Below, piece by piece: positions 17,399 through 28,003 of a stretch of 64,000 nucleotides of DNA. Under the pieces are notes generated by a model. It made no database searches, was not told the DNA's origin, and saw only the letters and a program-made list of their open reading frames with translations. Positions within the stretch are counted from its first letter, which is position 1. Each line of letters begins with the position of its first letter. The position numbers and the translations under genes are program-made. The stretch covers positions 62,001 to 126,000 of the forward strand of contig NZ_PDJL01000006.1 of the NCBI RefSeq assembly GCF_002563795.1. The letters run 5' to 3'. Source of the DNA: Vibrio sp. ES.051. GTDB lineage: Bacteria > Pseudomonadota > Gammaproteobacteria > Enterobacterales > Vibrionaceae.

Positions 17399-19750
17399 TT
17401 ATTTCCTTTGTTCCAACCAACATTTGAGTACTTGAATATCGTTCTGGTATTCATTTTTAATCTCTTCAACCCAATCTGAAATATTTTCCCACCACGCTGG
17501 CATCTCTGGAGACTGAGCCTTTTGCGCAACACTCTGGATACGCTTTAGACCAATCGAACCAGCCGCTCCTTTAATTTTATGCGCTTCAGAAACAACGCCA
17601 TCTTTATCTTTGGCCATCATGTTTGAGTCTAGGACTTCAATATAATCGGGCATCATGTCTTCAAACATTTTAATGCTCTCATAAACTGGCTTCGCGCCAA
17701 CGATGTCTACGTACGACTCTAACATATCCAGATCAAGCAAATGTGTCTCAATCACTGGAGATGGCGTCGCCTCTTTCGCCACGCCTGAAGCTAAGATTGG
17801 CTCAGTTTGGTCGACTTTATGGGCGAAAAACTTATTAATTACCGACTGAATAGCATTGACCGCGAGCGGCTTACTAATCGCATCATCCATGCCACTATCC
17901 AAATATTCACGGCGGTCTTTCATCACATTCGCCGTTAATGCGACTAATGGTGGTAAGTTGTCATAGTGTTCAAGATAGTACTTCGCAACATCAAAACCTG
18001 TCATATCTGGCAGCTGGATATCTAACAGTACTAAATCATATTTTTCTGGCACAAAATTAACCAGCGCCTCCTTACCCGTCATCGCCACTGTCACCGAGTG
18101 ACCTAAGCTCTCAAGTAAAGATTTCGCCACGGTAACGTTCAGCTCAATATCCTCAACCATAAAGATGTTTAAATGGAGACTCTCTCGTTGCGCAGCTATC
18201 ACGGGCTCCTCTAATTCGACAACTGGCACATGAATCGACACCGTAAAAGTACTACCAAACCCTTCTTCACTGACGACCGTTATATCCCCATCCATCATAT
18301 TCATTAGCTGCTTTGATACTGCCAGACCGATCCCCGTGCCAACAGCATGAAGGTTATCTTTACCCGACTTGACCTGATAATACATCGCGAAGATTTTATC
18401 GAGTTCCTCTTCAGGAATACCAATGCCCGTGTCTTCAACTTCCATCACTATGGTCGCAAATTCATCTTCAACTTCAGCGCTAACTGTCATCACAACGCCA
18501 CCTTCTTTGGTGAATTTCATCGCATTACTGACTAAGTTCCAGATTACCTGACGTAAACGAGTAGCATCGACTTCAATGGCTTTTGGTAATTCACTCAGAC
18601 GCTCTAAGTCAAAGCGAAGTCCCTTTTGTTGTGCCATCAGCGCCGATATGCTTTCAATTTCGGCAACGAAGTCTTCAAAGTTCAATGGCGCTGGTAGCAA
18701 CTCCAACTTACGACGGTCAAATTTATCCATATCGATAATATCGTTAAAGATGTTACCCAACGTAATAGCACTCACATTGATGGTTTGCATGTGCTTGCGC
18801 TGCTCTTTTGTTAATGGGCTATCGAGAAGCATTCGGCTTAAACCCACAATCCCATTAAGCGGGGTACGAAGTTCATGACTAATGGTAGAAATAAAGGTGG
18901 TTTTGTCACGGCTGGCCTTTTCCAACGATTCTTGATGACGCTTACGCTCAGTGATGTCACGACCGAAGCCAACAAGGCCCAAGTGTCGGCCATCTTTGCT
19001 ATAAAATGGAACCTTGCGCAACTCAAAGTAATGTTTACGACCATCTGGATATTCTAGCCATTGCTCATAAGTGATGGCTTGATTATCAGCAAAGACTTTT
19101 TGGTCGGTATTAACGATGCTTTCAGCGATTTCTTTGCTATAAACATCCCATGGGCTTAAACCGACTAACTGGTGCTCTTTCTTACCAGTTAACTCTTCCA
19201 TTGCACGGTTACATCCCGAGAACACGCCATCAGCATTGCGGTAGTAAATCAAGTCGGGTGAAGCATCAATAAATGAACGTAATAAAGCTGTGCGCTCAGC
19301 CAGCTCCAATTGGGTTCGCTCACGCTGAAAGACCTCATTCTCGAGATCTTGCATTGCTTCTTCACGGGCGGCTTGGGCTTTAATGCGCTCTTCAATTTCT
19401 TGATTAAGCTTTTCGATATTCTGTTGCAGTTGGTAATTTAGCTCCTGGTCGCGTGAGCGCATGTCTTTGAGCTTAGACACCAGCTTAGTCAAACGTTGAC
19501 GTGACTCCTCTAATTGGTCAACAACAACGGAAAGAAAATACACCGCCCAAGGCGTGATCAACAGACCAAAAAATACCGAACGGACAATATCAATATCATC
19601 CACTCGCCCCTTCAATGCCAAAGTAATCCCTACTTGCACCACAACGGCCAACGCCACCAACGCAAGAGCGAGCAAAATAGAAAAACGGACAATCCCCAGC
19701 TTGACTAGCAGGTCAACATAATACTGAGCGAGATTTTTCATGGGTTTCAT
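17399..19750 (-). CDS. arcB: Aerobic respiration control sensor kinase ArcB
   Basis: Hybrid inner-membrane sensor kinase. From the ATG at 19750 (GGAG six bases upstream; an ATG at 19762 contains that SD): two transmembrane segments (about 22-45 and 57-77), coiled-coil linker (80-150), PAS domain (155-265), HisKA with His292 in ISHELRTPLNG, ATPase with DTGIGIP and GTGIGLA, receiver with Asp577 in LLDIQLPD, and HPt with His724 in EAHKIKGAAG. 783 residues. Aligned from memory with E. coli ArcB, numbering agrees to residue 292: Cys180 (FSGC) is kept, but position 241 is Tyr instead of the redox-active Cys241. The only other Cys is near the C-terminus. Confidence 0.97.
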   Translation of the reverse strand: MKPMKNLAQYYVDLLVKLGIVRFSILLALALVALAVVVQVGITLALKGRVDDIDIVRSVFFGLLITPWAVYFLSVVVDQLEESRQRLTKLVSKLKDMRSRDQELNYQLQQNIEKLNQEIEERIKAQAAREEAMQDLENEVFQRERTQLELAERTALLRSFIDASPDLIYYRNADGVFSGCNRAMEELTGKKEHQLVGLSPWDVYSKEIAESIVNTDQKVFADNQAITYEQWLEYPDGRKHYFELRKVPFYSKDGRHLGLVGFGRDITERKRHQESLEKASRDKTTFISTISHELRTPLNGIVGLSRMLLDSPLTKEQRKHMQTINVSAITLGNIFNDIIDMDKFDRRKLELLPAPLNFEDFVAEIESISALMAQQKGLRFDLERLSELPKAIEVDATRLRQVIWNLVSNAMKFTKEGGVVMTVSAEVEDEFATIVMEVEDTGIGIPEEELDKIFAMYYQVKSGKDNLHAVGTGIGLAVSKQLMNMMDGDITVVSEEGFGSTFTVSIHVPVVELEEPVIAAQRESLHLNIFMVEDIELNVTVAKSLLESLGHSVTVAMTGKEALVNFVPEKYDLVLLDIQLPDMTGFDVAKYYLEHYDNLPPLVALTANVMKDRREYLDSGMDDAISKPLAVNAIQSVINKFFAHKVDQTEPILASGVAKEATPSPVIETHLLDLDMLESYVDIVGAKPVYESIKMFEDMMPDYIEVLDSNMMAKDKDGVVSEAHKIKGAAGSIGLKRIQSVAQKAQSPEMPAWWENISDWVEEIKNEYQNDIQVLKCWLEQRK

Positions 19751-20060
19751 TAACGACTCCATGGTACTGGCTAGACATCGCCCTTTGGTGATGAGAAATG
19801 GGCAGGCATATTCGGCCTAAGGCAATTTAGGTCGATTTGATTAGTAACAACGCGCACTACAAGCCGTGCTGACGATAAGAGACCGCAAGCAAAAACACAG
19901 GCTCTAGCCAGTTTAACGTGTTTAATACGGCAATTTAAACAACCAGCGATCAACTTAGAGCAAGCGGTCACAAAGCGTTAGCAATATACCTCTAAATACC
20001 TTCACTAGGAGAGGACACACTTTCATTTACACACTCTTGCTCTCAACCTTTTCGAACCGA
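19751..20060. other. Intergenic region between yhcC and arcB
   Basis: 310 bases, presumably the arcB promoter on the minus strand. I see no convincing terminator for yhcC, no clear -35/-10 pair and no sRNA resembling ArcZ. A 66-codon minus frame here has no SD and ends just before arcB; I do not call it. Confidence 0.5.
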
Positions 20061-21020
20061 TCAGGGATTTATTGAGTGAGCGGCTATTAATTCGGGCTTG
20101 GTATAGATAAAAGTATTTCCGGTTAAGCTCCCTTGAGCACCATAAATATTGAGCACGCGGCCGATTTCAGTCATACCTAACCAACGGTTTTCGCACCATA
20201 ACGGAGCCAATAATGTTGGTCGACGCGCGGCAGATGATACGCGATGATAAACCACTTCTGGTGGCGTTAGACGAATAAGCTCACTCGCGATTGCGACGTA
20301 CTCCTCTAACTCAGGTGCTTCTAATTTACCTGCTCGCCACGCTTTTGCCATGGTACTACCTTCTACGATATGTAAGCCATGAAGCTTGATCCCATCGGTT
20401 CCTACTTCTAATACTTTTTGTAACGTCTCGACGTTATTGTCACGAGTCTCCTTCGGCAACCCAACAATCAGATGCGTACATACTTTAATGCCTAGCGCAC
20501 GCGCACGTTTAGTGATCTCAGCGTAACATTCGAAATCATGACCACGATTAATTCGCTTAAGTGTTCGGTTGTTTGCGGTTTGCAGGCCAAGCTCAAGCCA
20601 GATCTCGTAACCTTGACGGACGTAATCAGACAATAAGTCCAGCACGGCATCAGGCACACAGTCAGGACGAGTCCCCACACATAAGCCAACGATGTCGACC
20701 GCTTTAAGTGCTTCTTCATACATATTCTTAAGCACCTGGACCTCAGCATAAGTACTGGTGTAAGCCTGAAAATACGCCAGATACCTCTTCGCTCGGTCGA
20801 CTTCCCCCGCACGATCTTTCAATTGATCATGAATGCTTTTTACTTGGACTTCTTCATCCGCAAACGAAGCTACGTTACAAAATGTACAGCCACCGCGACC
20901 AATCGTTCCATCACGGTTTGGGCAGCTAAACCCGCCGTGTAACGTTAATTTATGTACTTTTTCACCGTATCGGCGTTGAAGATCTTGGCCTAGTGTATTG
21001 ACCAACTCGTGTAACTGCAT
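20061..21020 (-). CDS. yhcC: Radical SAM protein YhcC (TIGR01212 family)
   Basis: Radical-SAM enzyme with the family-specific cysteine arrangement in HGGFSCPNRDGTIGRGGC followed by TFC (three Cys binding the 4Fe-4S cluster), then CVGTRPDC, LELGLQTAN, and VCTHLIVGLPKETRD, which are standard radical-SAM barrel elements. 319 residues. Related to the Elp3-like radical-SAM group; its substrate is not established to my knowledge. The order arcB-yhcC-gltB matches E. coli, with yhcC divergent from gltB. Confidence 0.9.
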   Translation of the reverse strand: MQLHELVNTLGQDLQRRYGEKVHKLTLHGGFSCPNRDGTIGRGGCTFCNVASFADEEVQVKSIHDQLKDRAGEVDRAKRYLAYFQAYTSTYAEVQVLKNMYEEALKAVDIVGLCVGTRPDCVPDAVLDLLSDYVRQGYEIWLELGLQTANNRTLKRINRGHDFECYAEITKRARALGIKVCTHLIVGLPKETRDNNVETLQKVLEVGTDGIKLHGLHIVEGSTMAKAWRAGKLEAPELEEYVAIASELIRLTPPEVVYHRVSSAARRPTLLAPLWCENRWLGMTEIGRVLNIYGAQGSLTGNTFIYTKPELIAAHSINP

Positions 21021-21571
21021 AAACCCTCACAATTGCGAACCATAATCAACCTCATTACGGTCATGTAAACAAATTACATCCCTGCAAGAAAAAACAAGCA
21101 ATATTAATCAATTCAAACAAAACCCAAGTAGGTCAAAATCAATAAACTTGCATAAATACAAACAAAAAGCCGTAAATCTGCGCCAGTATTAAACATGAAA
21201 TTGCATAATTAGACGAAAAAATTGGGTTACAACGGCGACTTTTTCGTTGCATTCCGAAGTAACAAAATTGTAGGATACTTACACAACCCGGTGCATTTTG
21301 TGATTTTTATTACAAAGCACACAGCGGGATTTGTCGGTGTTATTCCACTCCTACCTATATAAATCACTACAGAGTGGCATTAAATAAAGGGATATCACCA
21401 AGGATTGTTTTTCTCGCAATATTTTTCCTGCGAGATACGGAAAGGAATCAAGACTGGTCAACCTAGACTGGTGGCGATAATAAATATAAAGGACAAGACG
21501 TAATCAATTTGCTAGGCGGCGTTTGTCTGCCCGGTATTTTTGCGTCGACATTGAACTGGAAGGATGTATCT
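21021..21571. other. 551-bp control region between yhcC and the first gltB
   Basis: Holds divergent promoters. An imperfect hairpin at 21287-21328 (CCCG-GTGC..TTTGT / ACAAA-GCAC..CGGG) is followed by a TATATAAAT at about 21354. Further down, TCTCGCA (21412-21418) and TGCGAGA (21429-21435) form a small hairpin. GACTGGT occurs twice between 21450 and 21472. No sigma-54 site (TGGCAC-N5-TTGCA) is seen. Confidence 0.5.
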
Positions 21572-24500
21572 ATGGTAAATAGAGAGCAAAATTCACAGGG
21601 TCTATATACTCCTGAACTGGAGCATGACGCTTGTGGAATCGGTTTTGTTGCTCACCTTAAAAACCGTAAATCTCATGACGTAGTGACCCAAGCGTTAGAC
21701 ATGCTGGCACGAATGGAACACCGTGGTGGTCAAGGTTGTGACCCATGCAGCGGTGATGGTGCAGGTATCTTGCTACAAAAACCTCATGAATTCCTATTAG
21801 AAGAAGCCGTTAAACTCGGTATTAAACTGCCTTGTTTCGAAAAGTATGGTGTGGGTGTCGTTCTATTCCCAAAAGATGAATACAAACGCGCACAGTGTCG
21901 TGACATTCTAGAGCGTAATGCCAAACGCTTAGATCTTGAAGTGATCGGCTATCGCGTAATGCCAACCGATAACTCGATGATTGGTGCCGATCCACTCAGC
22001 ACTGAACCTCAGTTTGAGCACGTGTTTATCTCTGGTGGCCCCGGCATCACACCAGAAGAGCTTGAACGCAAACTGTATGTTCTTCGTAACTACACGGTAC
22101 GGGTTTGTCTAGAAAGCATTTCGAACATTGGTGACGACTTCTACATAAACTCAATGTCATACAAGACATTGGTGTACAAAGGTCAGTTAACGACAGAACA
22201 AGTTCCTCAATATTTCTTGGACCTGCAAAACCCAACCATGGTGACTGCGCTGGCACTGGTGCACTCGCGCTTTTCAACCAATACCTTCCCGAAATGGCGC
22301 CTTGCACAGCCTTTCCGTTACATCGCTCACAACGGTGAAATCAACACTGTTCGCGGTAACCTGAACTGGATGAAAGCTCGTGAAGCGATTATCGAATCCG
22401 ATCTGTTCACTCAGGCAGAGATCGACATGCTGCTTCCAATTTGTCAGGAAAACAGTTCAGATTCATCCAACTTCGATATGGCACTTGAGCTCCTAGTTCT
22501 CTCTGGTCGCAGCCTGCCACATGCTCTGATGATGATGATCCCGGAAGCATGGCAAGAAAACAAAACTATGGATCCGAAACGCCGTGCATTTTATCAGTAC
22601 CATGCGAATGTAATGGAACCATGGGATGGCCCTGCATCGGTCTGTTTTACTGACGGTGTTCAAGTCGGTGCGACTCTAGATCGTAATGGCCTTCGCCCTT
22701 CTCGCTACACAGTGACCAAAGATAACTTCCTTGTGATGGCATCAGAATCAGGCGTGGTGAACATCAAACCTGAAAACGTAGAATTCCGTGGCCGCCTGCA
22801 ACCAGGTCGTATTTTCGTGGCGGATCTAGAACAAGGTCGGATCGTTTCTGATGAAGAAGTAAAAGACACCATCGCGACAGCGCAACCTTACGAGAAATGG
22901 GTAGAAGAAAATCTACTCAGCCTGAAAAAATTACCAGATGCGAGCAACCAATTCAGCCAACCTAATCCAAAACATCTTTTGTATCGCCAGCAAGCGTTTG
23001 GTGTCAGCACCGAAGAAGTGAACGAAATCATCGTTCCAATGGCGAATGACGGCAAAGAACCACTGTCTGCAATGGGTGCCGACTGGCCACTCGCGGTGCT
23101 TTCTCACCAATCTCAGCATCTTTCAAACTACTTTAAGCAGCTGTTTGCGCAGGTCACCAACCCGCCGATAGACCCGATCCGTGAGCGCATGGTAATGTCG
23201 CTCAACACCTATTTGGGTAAAGATCAAAACCTGCTGGCTGAAACCCCGCTTCACTGTCAAAAGGTAGAGCTGGAATCACCAGTCCTTGCTAACTCTGAAC
23301 TTGAGAAACTGCGTGCGATCGATAACGAACATCTCCAAGCGAAAACGCTCGATATCGTATTCCAAGCCAGCGAAGAGCAAGGCAAGCTAGAGCGTGCACT
23401 AAAACGTATCTGTCAATACGCAGAAGACGCGGTGATCGATGGTTACTCAATCATCTTATTGACTGACCGTGCCGTGAACTCAAATCACGCAGCGATCCCT
23501 GCAATGCTCGCTGTTGGTGCCGTTCACCACCACTTGATCCGTAAAGGGCTACGTGCGAAGTGTGATATTGTGGTTGAAACCGCTGACGCACGCGAAACGC
23601 ACCACTTTGCAACGCTTATTGGTTATGGTGCCAACGCGGTTAACCCTTATCTAGTGATCGAAACCATCATTGAGCTGCAACGCACGAAGAAGTTAGATCC
23701 AGAAGCAAGCCCGCGCGATCTATTCAATAACTACCGTAACGCCATCAATGGTGGTCTATTGAAGATCTTCTCGAAGATGGGGATTTCAACGCTACAGTCT
23801 TACCACGGTGCGCAAATCTTCGAAGCGTTGGGTATCCACAAATCAGTGGTAGACAAGTACTTCACGGGGACGGTTTCTCGTATTCAGGGTCTGACGTTAG
23901 ATGACATCGCCAAAGAAGTGCTCGTTCGTCACCGCATTGGCTATCCACAACGCGAAATCCCAATTCAAATGTTGGATGTTGGCGGTGTGTACCAATGGAA
24001 ACAACGTGGTGAAAAGCATCTATTCAATCCAGAAACGATTTCTCTACTGCAAGAATCAACGCGTAACAAGAACTATGAGCAGTTCAAGCAATACGCAACC
24101 GCGGTAGATAAACAAGGTGATAACGCGGTTACGCTGCGCAGCCAATTGGCATTCATCAAAAACCCTGCCGGTTCTATCTCTATTGATGAAGTTGAACCAA
24201 TCGAAAGCATCGTCAAACGCTTTGCGACGGGCGCAATGTCATTCGGCTCTATCTCTTACGAAGCGCACTCCACACTGGCTGTTGCGATGAACCGCCTCGG
24301 CGCAAAATCGAATTCTGGTGAAGGTGGTGAAGACCCAATGCGTTTCGAACGCAAAGACAACGGCGATTGGGAACGCTCAGCTATCAAGCAGGTGGCTTCA
24401 GGCCGTTTCGGCGTCACCTCCTATTACCTGACTAACGCAGATGAGCTGCAAATCAAAATGGCTCAAGGTGCGAAGCCAGGTGAAGGTGGTCAGCTACCGG

Positions 24501-26122
24501 GTGACAAAGTGGATGACTGGATCGGTGCAACCCGTCACTCGACTCCGGGGGTCGGGCTGATCTCACCACCGCCACACCACGATATCTACTCCATCGAAGA
24601 TTTGGCTCAGCTGATCTACGATTTGAAGAACGCGAACCGCGCGGGTCGCGTGAACGTGAAACTGGTATCGGAAGCAGGCGTAGGTACTATCGCGTCTGGT
24701 GTAGCGAAAGCCAAAGCGGACGTGGTGCTTATCGCTGGTTTCGACGGCGGTACGGGAGCCTCGCCAATGTCTTCAATCCGCCACACCGGTCTTCCTTGGG
24801 AGCTCGGCTTGGCAGAAACCCACCAAACGCTACTGAAAAACGGTCTACGTAACCGTATCGTGGTTCAAGCAGATGGTCAGATGAAGACACCTCGCGACCT
24901 TGCAGTCGCAACATTACTGGGCGCAGAAGAATGGGGCGTAGCAACCGCAGCATTGGTGGTTGAAGGTTGTATCATGATGCGTAAGTGTCATAAGAATACC
25001 TGTCCTGTGGGTATCGCGACTCAGAACAAGACACTTCGCGAGCGCTTTGATGGTCGCGTAGAAGACGTGGTCACCTTCTTCCAATACATGGCGCAAGGTC
25101 TGCGTGAAATCATGGCAGAACTGGGCTTCCGCACTATCGATGAGATGGTCGGTCAAGGTCAGAAGTTGAAGATTCGCCAAGATATCTCTCATTGGAAGTA
25201 CAAAAATCTCGATCTGTCTCCTGTTCTACACGTTGAACAGCCACGTGAGTCAGACGGTATCCATAACCAAACGCAACAGAACCACAATCTGGAATCGGTG
25301 CTTGACCGTAAATTGATTCAAGCCGCCATTCCTGCACTCGAGAAAGGCGAAACGGTGAATGCCGAATTCCCTATCGTTAACACGGATCGCTCTGCGGGTA
25401 CCATGCTGTCAAACGAAATCTCAAAAGTGTACAAAGATGCCGGTCTGCCTCAACCAATGAACGTGAAGTTCAAAGGTTCTGCGGGTCAGTCATTCGGCGC
25501 ATTCCTAGCTAAGGGCGTGAAGTTCGAAGTGGAAGGCGATGCGAACGACTACTGGGGTAAAGGTCTGTCGGGCGGCACGTTAGTGCTCTACCCAGACGCG
25601 AAATCAAGCATTGTCGCAGAAGATAACATCGTAGTGGGTAACGTATGTTTCTACGGGGCAACCTCGGGGGAGTCTTTCATTCGCGGTATGGCTGGTGAAC
25701 GTTTCTGTGTTCGTAACTCAGGCGCAAAAGTGGTGGTAGAAGGTGTCGGTGACCACGGTTGTGAATACATGACTGGCGGTGCAGCGATCATCCTTGGTTC
25801 AACCGGTCGTAACTTTGCCGCAGGTATGAGTGGCGGTGTCGCTTACGTGTGGGATAAGTCAGGCGACTTTGAGTCGAAACTGAACCCAGAGCTAGTAGAC
25901 CTAGACCCTATCGAGCAAGAAGACAAAGCTCTATTACTCGGCATGCTAACTAAGCATGTTCAATTCACAGGAAGTGAAGTCGCTCAGTCTTTCCTAGACA
26001 ACTTTGAAGCAAGCCTCGCCTCTATGGTTAAGGTGATGCCGCGTGACTACAAAGCGGTTCTTCAACAACGTCAGGCTGAAGCGCAGTCTCAAGGAAACGA
26101 AACTCAAGCGGAGGCAGTGTAA
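21572..26122 (+). CDS. gltB: Glutamate synthase large subunit, first copy
   Basis: Alpha subunit of NADPH-glutamate synthase (GOGAT), turning 2-oxoglutarate and glutamine into two glutamates. Start at 21572 with GGAAGGA seven bases before; the longer frame to 21509 is not favoured. Residues 1-20 are a propeptide removed before the catalytic Cys21 of the amidotransferase domain (DACGIGFVAHL). Then come the central domain, the FMN-binding synthase domain ([36 protein letters not shown]), the 3Fe-4S cysteines in MMRKCHKNTCPVG, and a C-terminal glycine-rich beta helix. 1516 residues. The N-terminal pattern is of the ACG-GF-AH type common outside enterics and differs from the second copy. Confidence 0.96.
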   Translation: MVNREQNSQGLYTPELEHDACGIGFVAHLKNRKSHDVVTQALDMLARMEHRGGQGCDPCSGDGAGILLQKPHEFLLEEAVKLGIKLPCFEKYGVGVVLFPKDEYKRAQCRDILERNAKRLDLEVIGYRVMPTDNSMIGADPLSTEPQFEHVFISGGPGITPEELERKLYVLRNYTVRVCLESISNIGDDFYINSMSYKTLVYKGQLTTEQVPQYFLDLQNPTMVTALALVHSRFSTNTFPKWRLAQPFRYIAHNGEINTVRGNLNWMKAREAIIESDLFTQAEIDMLLPICQENSSDSSNFDMALELLVLSGRSLPHALMMMIPEAWQENKTMDPKRRAFYQYHANVMEPWDGPASVCFTDGVQVGATLDRNGLRPSRYTVTKDNFLVMASESGVVNIKPENVEFRGRLQPGRIFVADLEQGRIVSDEEVKDTIATAQPYEKWVEENLLSLKKLPDASNQFSQPNPKHLLYRQQAFGVSTEEVNEIIVPMANDGKEPLSAMGADWPLAVLSHQSQHLSNYFKQLFAQVTNPPIDPIRERMVMSLNTYLGKDQNLLAETPLHCQKVELESPVLANSELEKLRAIDNEHLQAKTLDIVFQASEEQGKLERALKRICQYAEDAVIDGYSIILLTDRAVNSNHAAIPAMLAVGAVHHHLIRKGLRAKCDIVVETADARETHHFATLIGYGANAVNPYLVIETIIELQRTKKLDPEASPRDLFNNYRNAINGGLLKIFSKMGISTLQSYHGAQIFEALGIHKSVVDKYFTGTVSRIQGLTLDDIAKEVLVRHRIGYPQREIPIQMLDVGGVYQWKQRGEKHLFNPETISLLQESTRNKNYEQFKQYATAVDKQGDNAVTLRSQLAFIKNPAGSISIDEVEPIESIVKRFATGAMSFGSISYEAHSTLAVAMNRLGAKSNSGEGGEDPMRFERKDNGDWERSAIKQVASGRFGVTSYYLTNADELQIKMAQGAKPGEGGQLPGDKVDDWIGATRHSTPGVGLISPPPHHDIYSIEDLAQLIYDLKNANRAGRVNVKLVSEAGVGTIASGVAKAKADVVLIAGFDGGTGASPMSSIRHTGLPWELGLAETHQTLLKNGLRNRIVVQADGQMKTPRDLAVATLLGAEEWGVATAALVVEGCIMMRKCHKNTCPVGIATQNKTLRERFDGRVEDVVTFFQYMAQGLREIMAELGFRTIDEMVGQGQKLKIRQDISHWKYKNLDLSPVLHVEQPRESDGIHNQTQQNHNLESVLDRKLIQAAIPALEKGETVNAEFPIVNTDRSAGTMLSNEISKVYKDAGLPQPMNVKFKGSAGQSFGAFLAKGVKFEVEGDANDYWGKGLSGGTLVLYPDAKSSIVAEDNIVVGNVCFYGATSGESFIRGMAGERFCVRNSGAKVVVEGVGDHGCEYMTGGAAIILGSTGRNFAAGMSGGVAYVWDKSGDFESKLNPELVDLDPIEQEDKALLLGMLTKHVQFTGSEVAQSFLDNFEASLASMVKVMPRDYKAVLQQRQAEAQSQGNETQAEAV

Positions 26123-27591
26123 TGGGTAAGCCTACTGGATTTTTAGAACATGGTCGTGAACTACCACAGAAGATCGACCCAGCTGAACGTATCAAGAACA
26201 ACAAAGAGTTCGTTCTGAACGAGGAGTTTGGTAACAAAATCAACACTCAAGCTTCTCGCTGTATGGACTGTGGCGTACCGTTTTGTCATAGCGGTTGTCC
26301 TATCGGTAACATCATCCCTGAGTTTAACGATGCCGTCTATCGTGATAGCTGGGAAGAAGCCTGGAACATTCTAAGCTCAACCAATAACTTCCCTGAGTTT
26401 ACTGGTCGTGTGTGCCCAGCACCATGTGAAACCTCTTGTGTGCTTGGCATTAACCAAGACCCAATCACCATCTGTAATATCGAGAAAACCATCGTGGAAA
26501 CGGCGTACCGTGAAGGATACGCCAAGCCAAAAACGCCACGTTCTCGCACTGGTAAAACAGTGGCGATCATTGGATCTGGCCCTGCTGGTCTATCTGCTGC
26601 TGAGCAGTTAAACAGCGCAGGCCATACCGTGACGGTATTCGAGCGTGACGAGAAAGTCGGTGGCCTGCTGCGTTTTGGTATTCCAGACTTTAAACTGAGC
26701 ATGGAAGTGATTGACCGTAAGCTCAATCTAATGGCTGAAGCAGGGATCGAGTTTAAGGTTAACCAACACATCGGTGTAGATGTAAACGCACAACAACTTC
26801 GTCAAGAGTACGATGTCGTTCTGTTAACAGGTGGCTCTACCGTTCCGCGCGATTTACCCGTTTCGGGGCGTGAGCTAAAAGGCGTTCATTTCGCAATGGA
26901 ATTCCTAGGTCAAAACAACCGACGTGCCAATAACATGGACCTGAAAACGGAAGAGATTCACGCAAAAGGTAAACATGTGGTTGTCATTGGTGGTGGTGAT
27001 ACAGGCTCAGACTGTGTAGGTACATCAAACCGTCACGGCGCGAAGAGCATTACTCAAGTAGAGATCATGCCCATTCCGCCAGAGAAACGTCCAGCGAATA
27101 TGCCTTGGCCACAATATCCAATGATCATGCGCACTTCGACTTCTCACGAAGAAGGAGTGGACCGTCATTGGAATATTCTGACTAAGGAATTCATCGGCAA
27201 CGATAAAGGCGAAGTCACTGGCCTACGCATTTCAGACATCGTCTGGGAAGAGGCAAAACGAGGCGAGCGTCCAAGCTTCAAAGAAGTCGAAGGCAGCGAA
27301 CGAGTCATCCCATGTGATATGGCATTCCTCGCAATGGGCTTTCTACACCCAGAGCCAAGCGGTGTATTGGCTCAACTGGATATTGCTTTGGATGATCGCG
27401 GTAACGTGGCAACTCAAGATTTCGCCACCAACCAAGAAGGCGTATTTGCTGCCGGTGACATGCGTACTGGCCAGTCTCTGGTTGTGCGTTGTATCAATGA
27501 AGGCCGTGAATGTGCTCGTACTATCGATGATTACTTAATGAGTGGTACAAACTTAGAAGCGAAAGCAGACTCATTGATGCTTTCTGCATAA
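26122..27591 (+). CDS. gltD: Glutamate synthase small subunit, first copy
   Basis: Beta subunit of GOGAT: takes electrons from NADPH through FAD and passes them through Fe-S clusters to GltB. N-terminal cysteine clusters [17 protein letters not shown] and [12 protein letters not shown]-binding [15 protein letters not shown] near residue 150; NAD(P)-binding [12 protein letters not shown] near 290; C-terminal [13 protein letters not shown]. The segment [16 protein letters not shown] is typical of the subfamily paired with non-enteric type GltB. 489 residues. The start overlaps the gltB stop in TAATG. Confidence 0.96.
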   Translation: MGKPTGFLEHGRELPQKIDPAERIKNNKEFVLNEEFGNKINTQASRCMDCGVPFCHSGCPIGNIIPEFNDAVYRDSWEEAWNILSSTNNFPEFTGRVCPAPCETSCVLGINQDPITICNIEKTIVETAYREGYAKPKTPRSRTGKTVAIIGSGPAGLSAAEQLNSAGHTVTVFERDEKVGGLLRFGIPDFKLSMEVIDRKLNLMAEAGIEFKVNQHIGVDVNAQQLRQEYDVVLLTGGSTVPRDLPVSGRELKGVHFAMEFLGQNNRRANNMDLKTEEIHAKGKHVVVIGGGDTGSDCVGTSNRHGAKSITQVEIMPIPPEKRPANMPWPQYPMIMRTSTSHEEGVDRHWNILTKEFIGNDKGEVTGLRISDIVWEEAKRGERPSFKEVEGSERVIPCDMAFLAMGFLHPEPSGVLAQLDIALDDRGNVATQDFATNQEGVFAAGDMRTGQSLVVRCINEGRECARTIDDYLMSGTNLEAKADSLMLSA

Positions 27592-27696
27592 AGGGAAGTA
27601 CTCGCACTCCCTCTTTTCGAGTCATAACCCAGCCATCAGTACTATCGATGGCTGAGGTTGAGAAAAGAAAACAATTCCTTCCAACCTTTCTATTTT

Positions 27697-27723
27697 GACC
27701 AGCATTTTATGCTGGTCTTTTTT
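27697..27723 (+). terminator. Intrinsic terminator after the first gltBD operon
   Basis: GACCAGCAT (27697-27705), loop TTT, ATGCTGGTC (27709-27717), then six T. Confidence 0.9.
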
Positions 27724-28003
27724 ATTTCCCACAGAGTCAAACGTTACTTTTTTGTAACGTTAAATTCTCTATTAATTTGAAATAACTGAACTATTTCAGA
27801 TATTTACATGGAAAATACCATATTCACGTGATGATCTACTAATAACTTGACCTTTTTTACAACAAGCTATAGCTTGTAAGGCTGATGAAAATAAAACACA
27901 CTAAATTTGTTAAATATTTCACAGTATTTATTGAATAAATAGACATAAAGCTATAAAGGTGATGCATAGTTAGTCATCACGATCAACGTAAGCAGTGTTG
28001 ATA

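Noticed and set aside
19771-19971. 66-codon minus frame between yhcC and arcB
   Set aside because: No SD and Cys-rich without pattern; most likely chance in the arcB leader.
20993-21572. Sigma-54 promoter for the first gltB
   Set aside because: No TGGCAC-N5-TTGCA sequence in the region.
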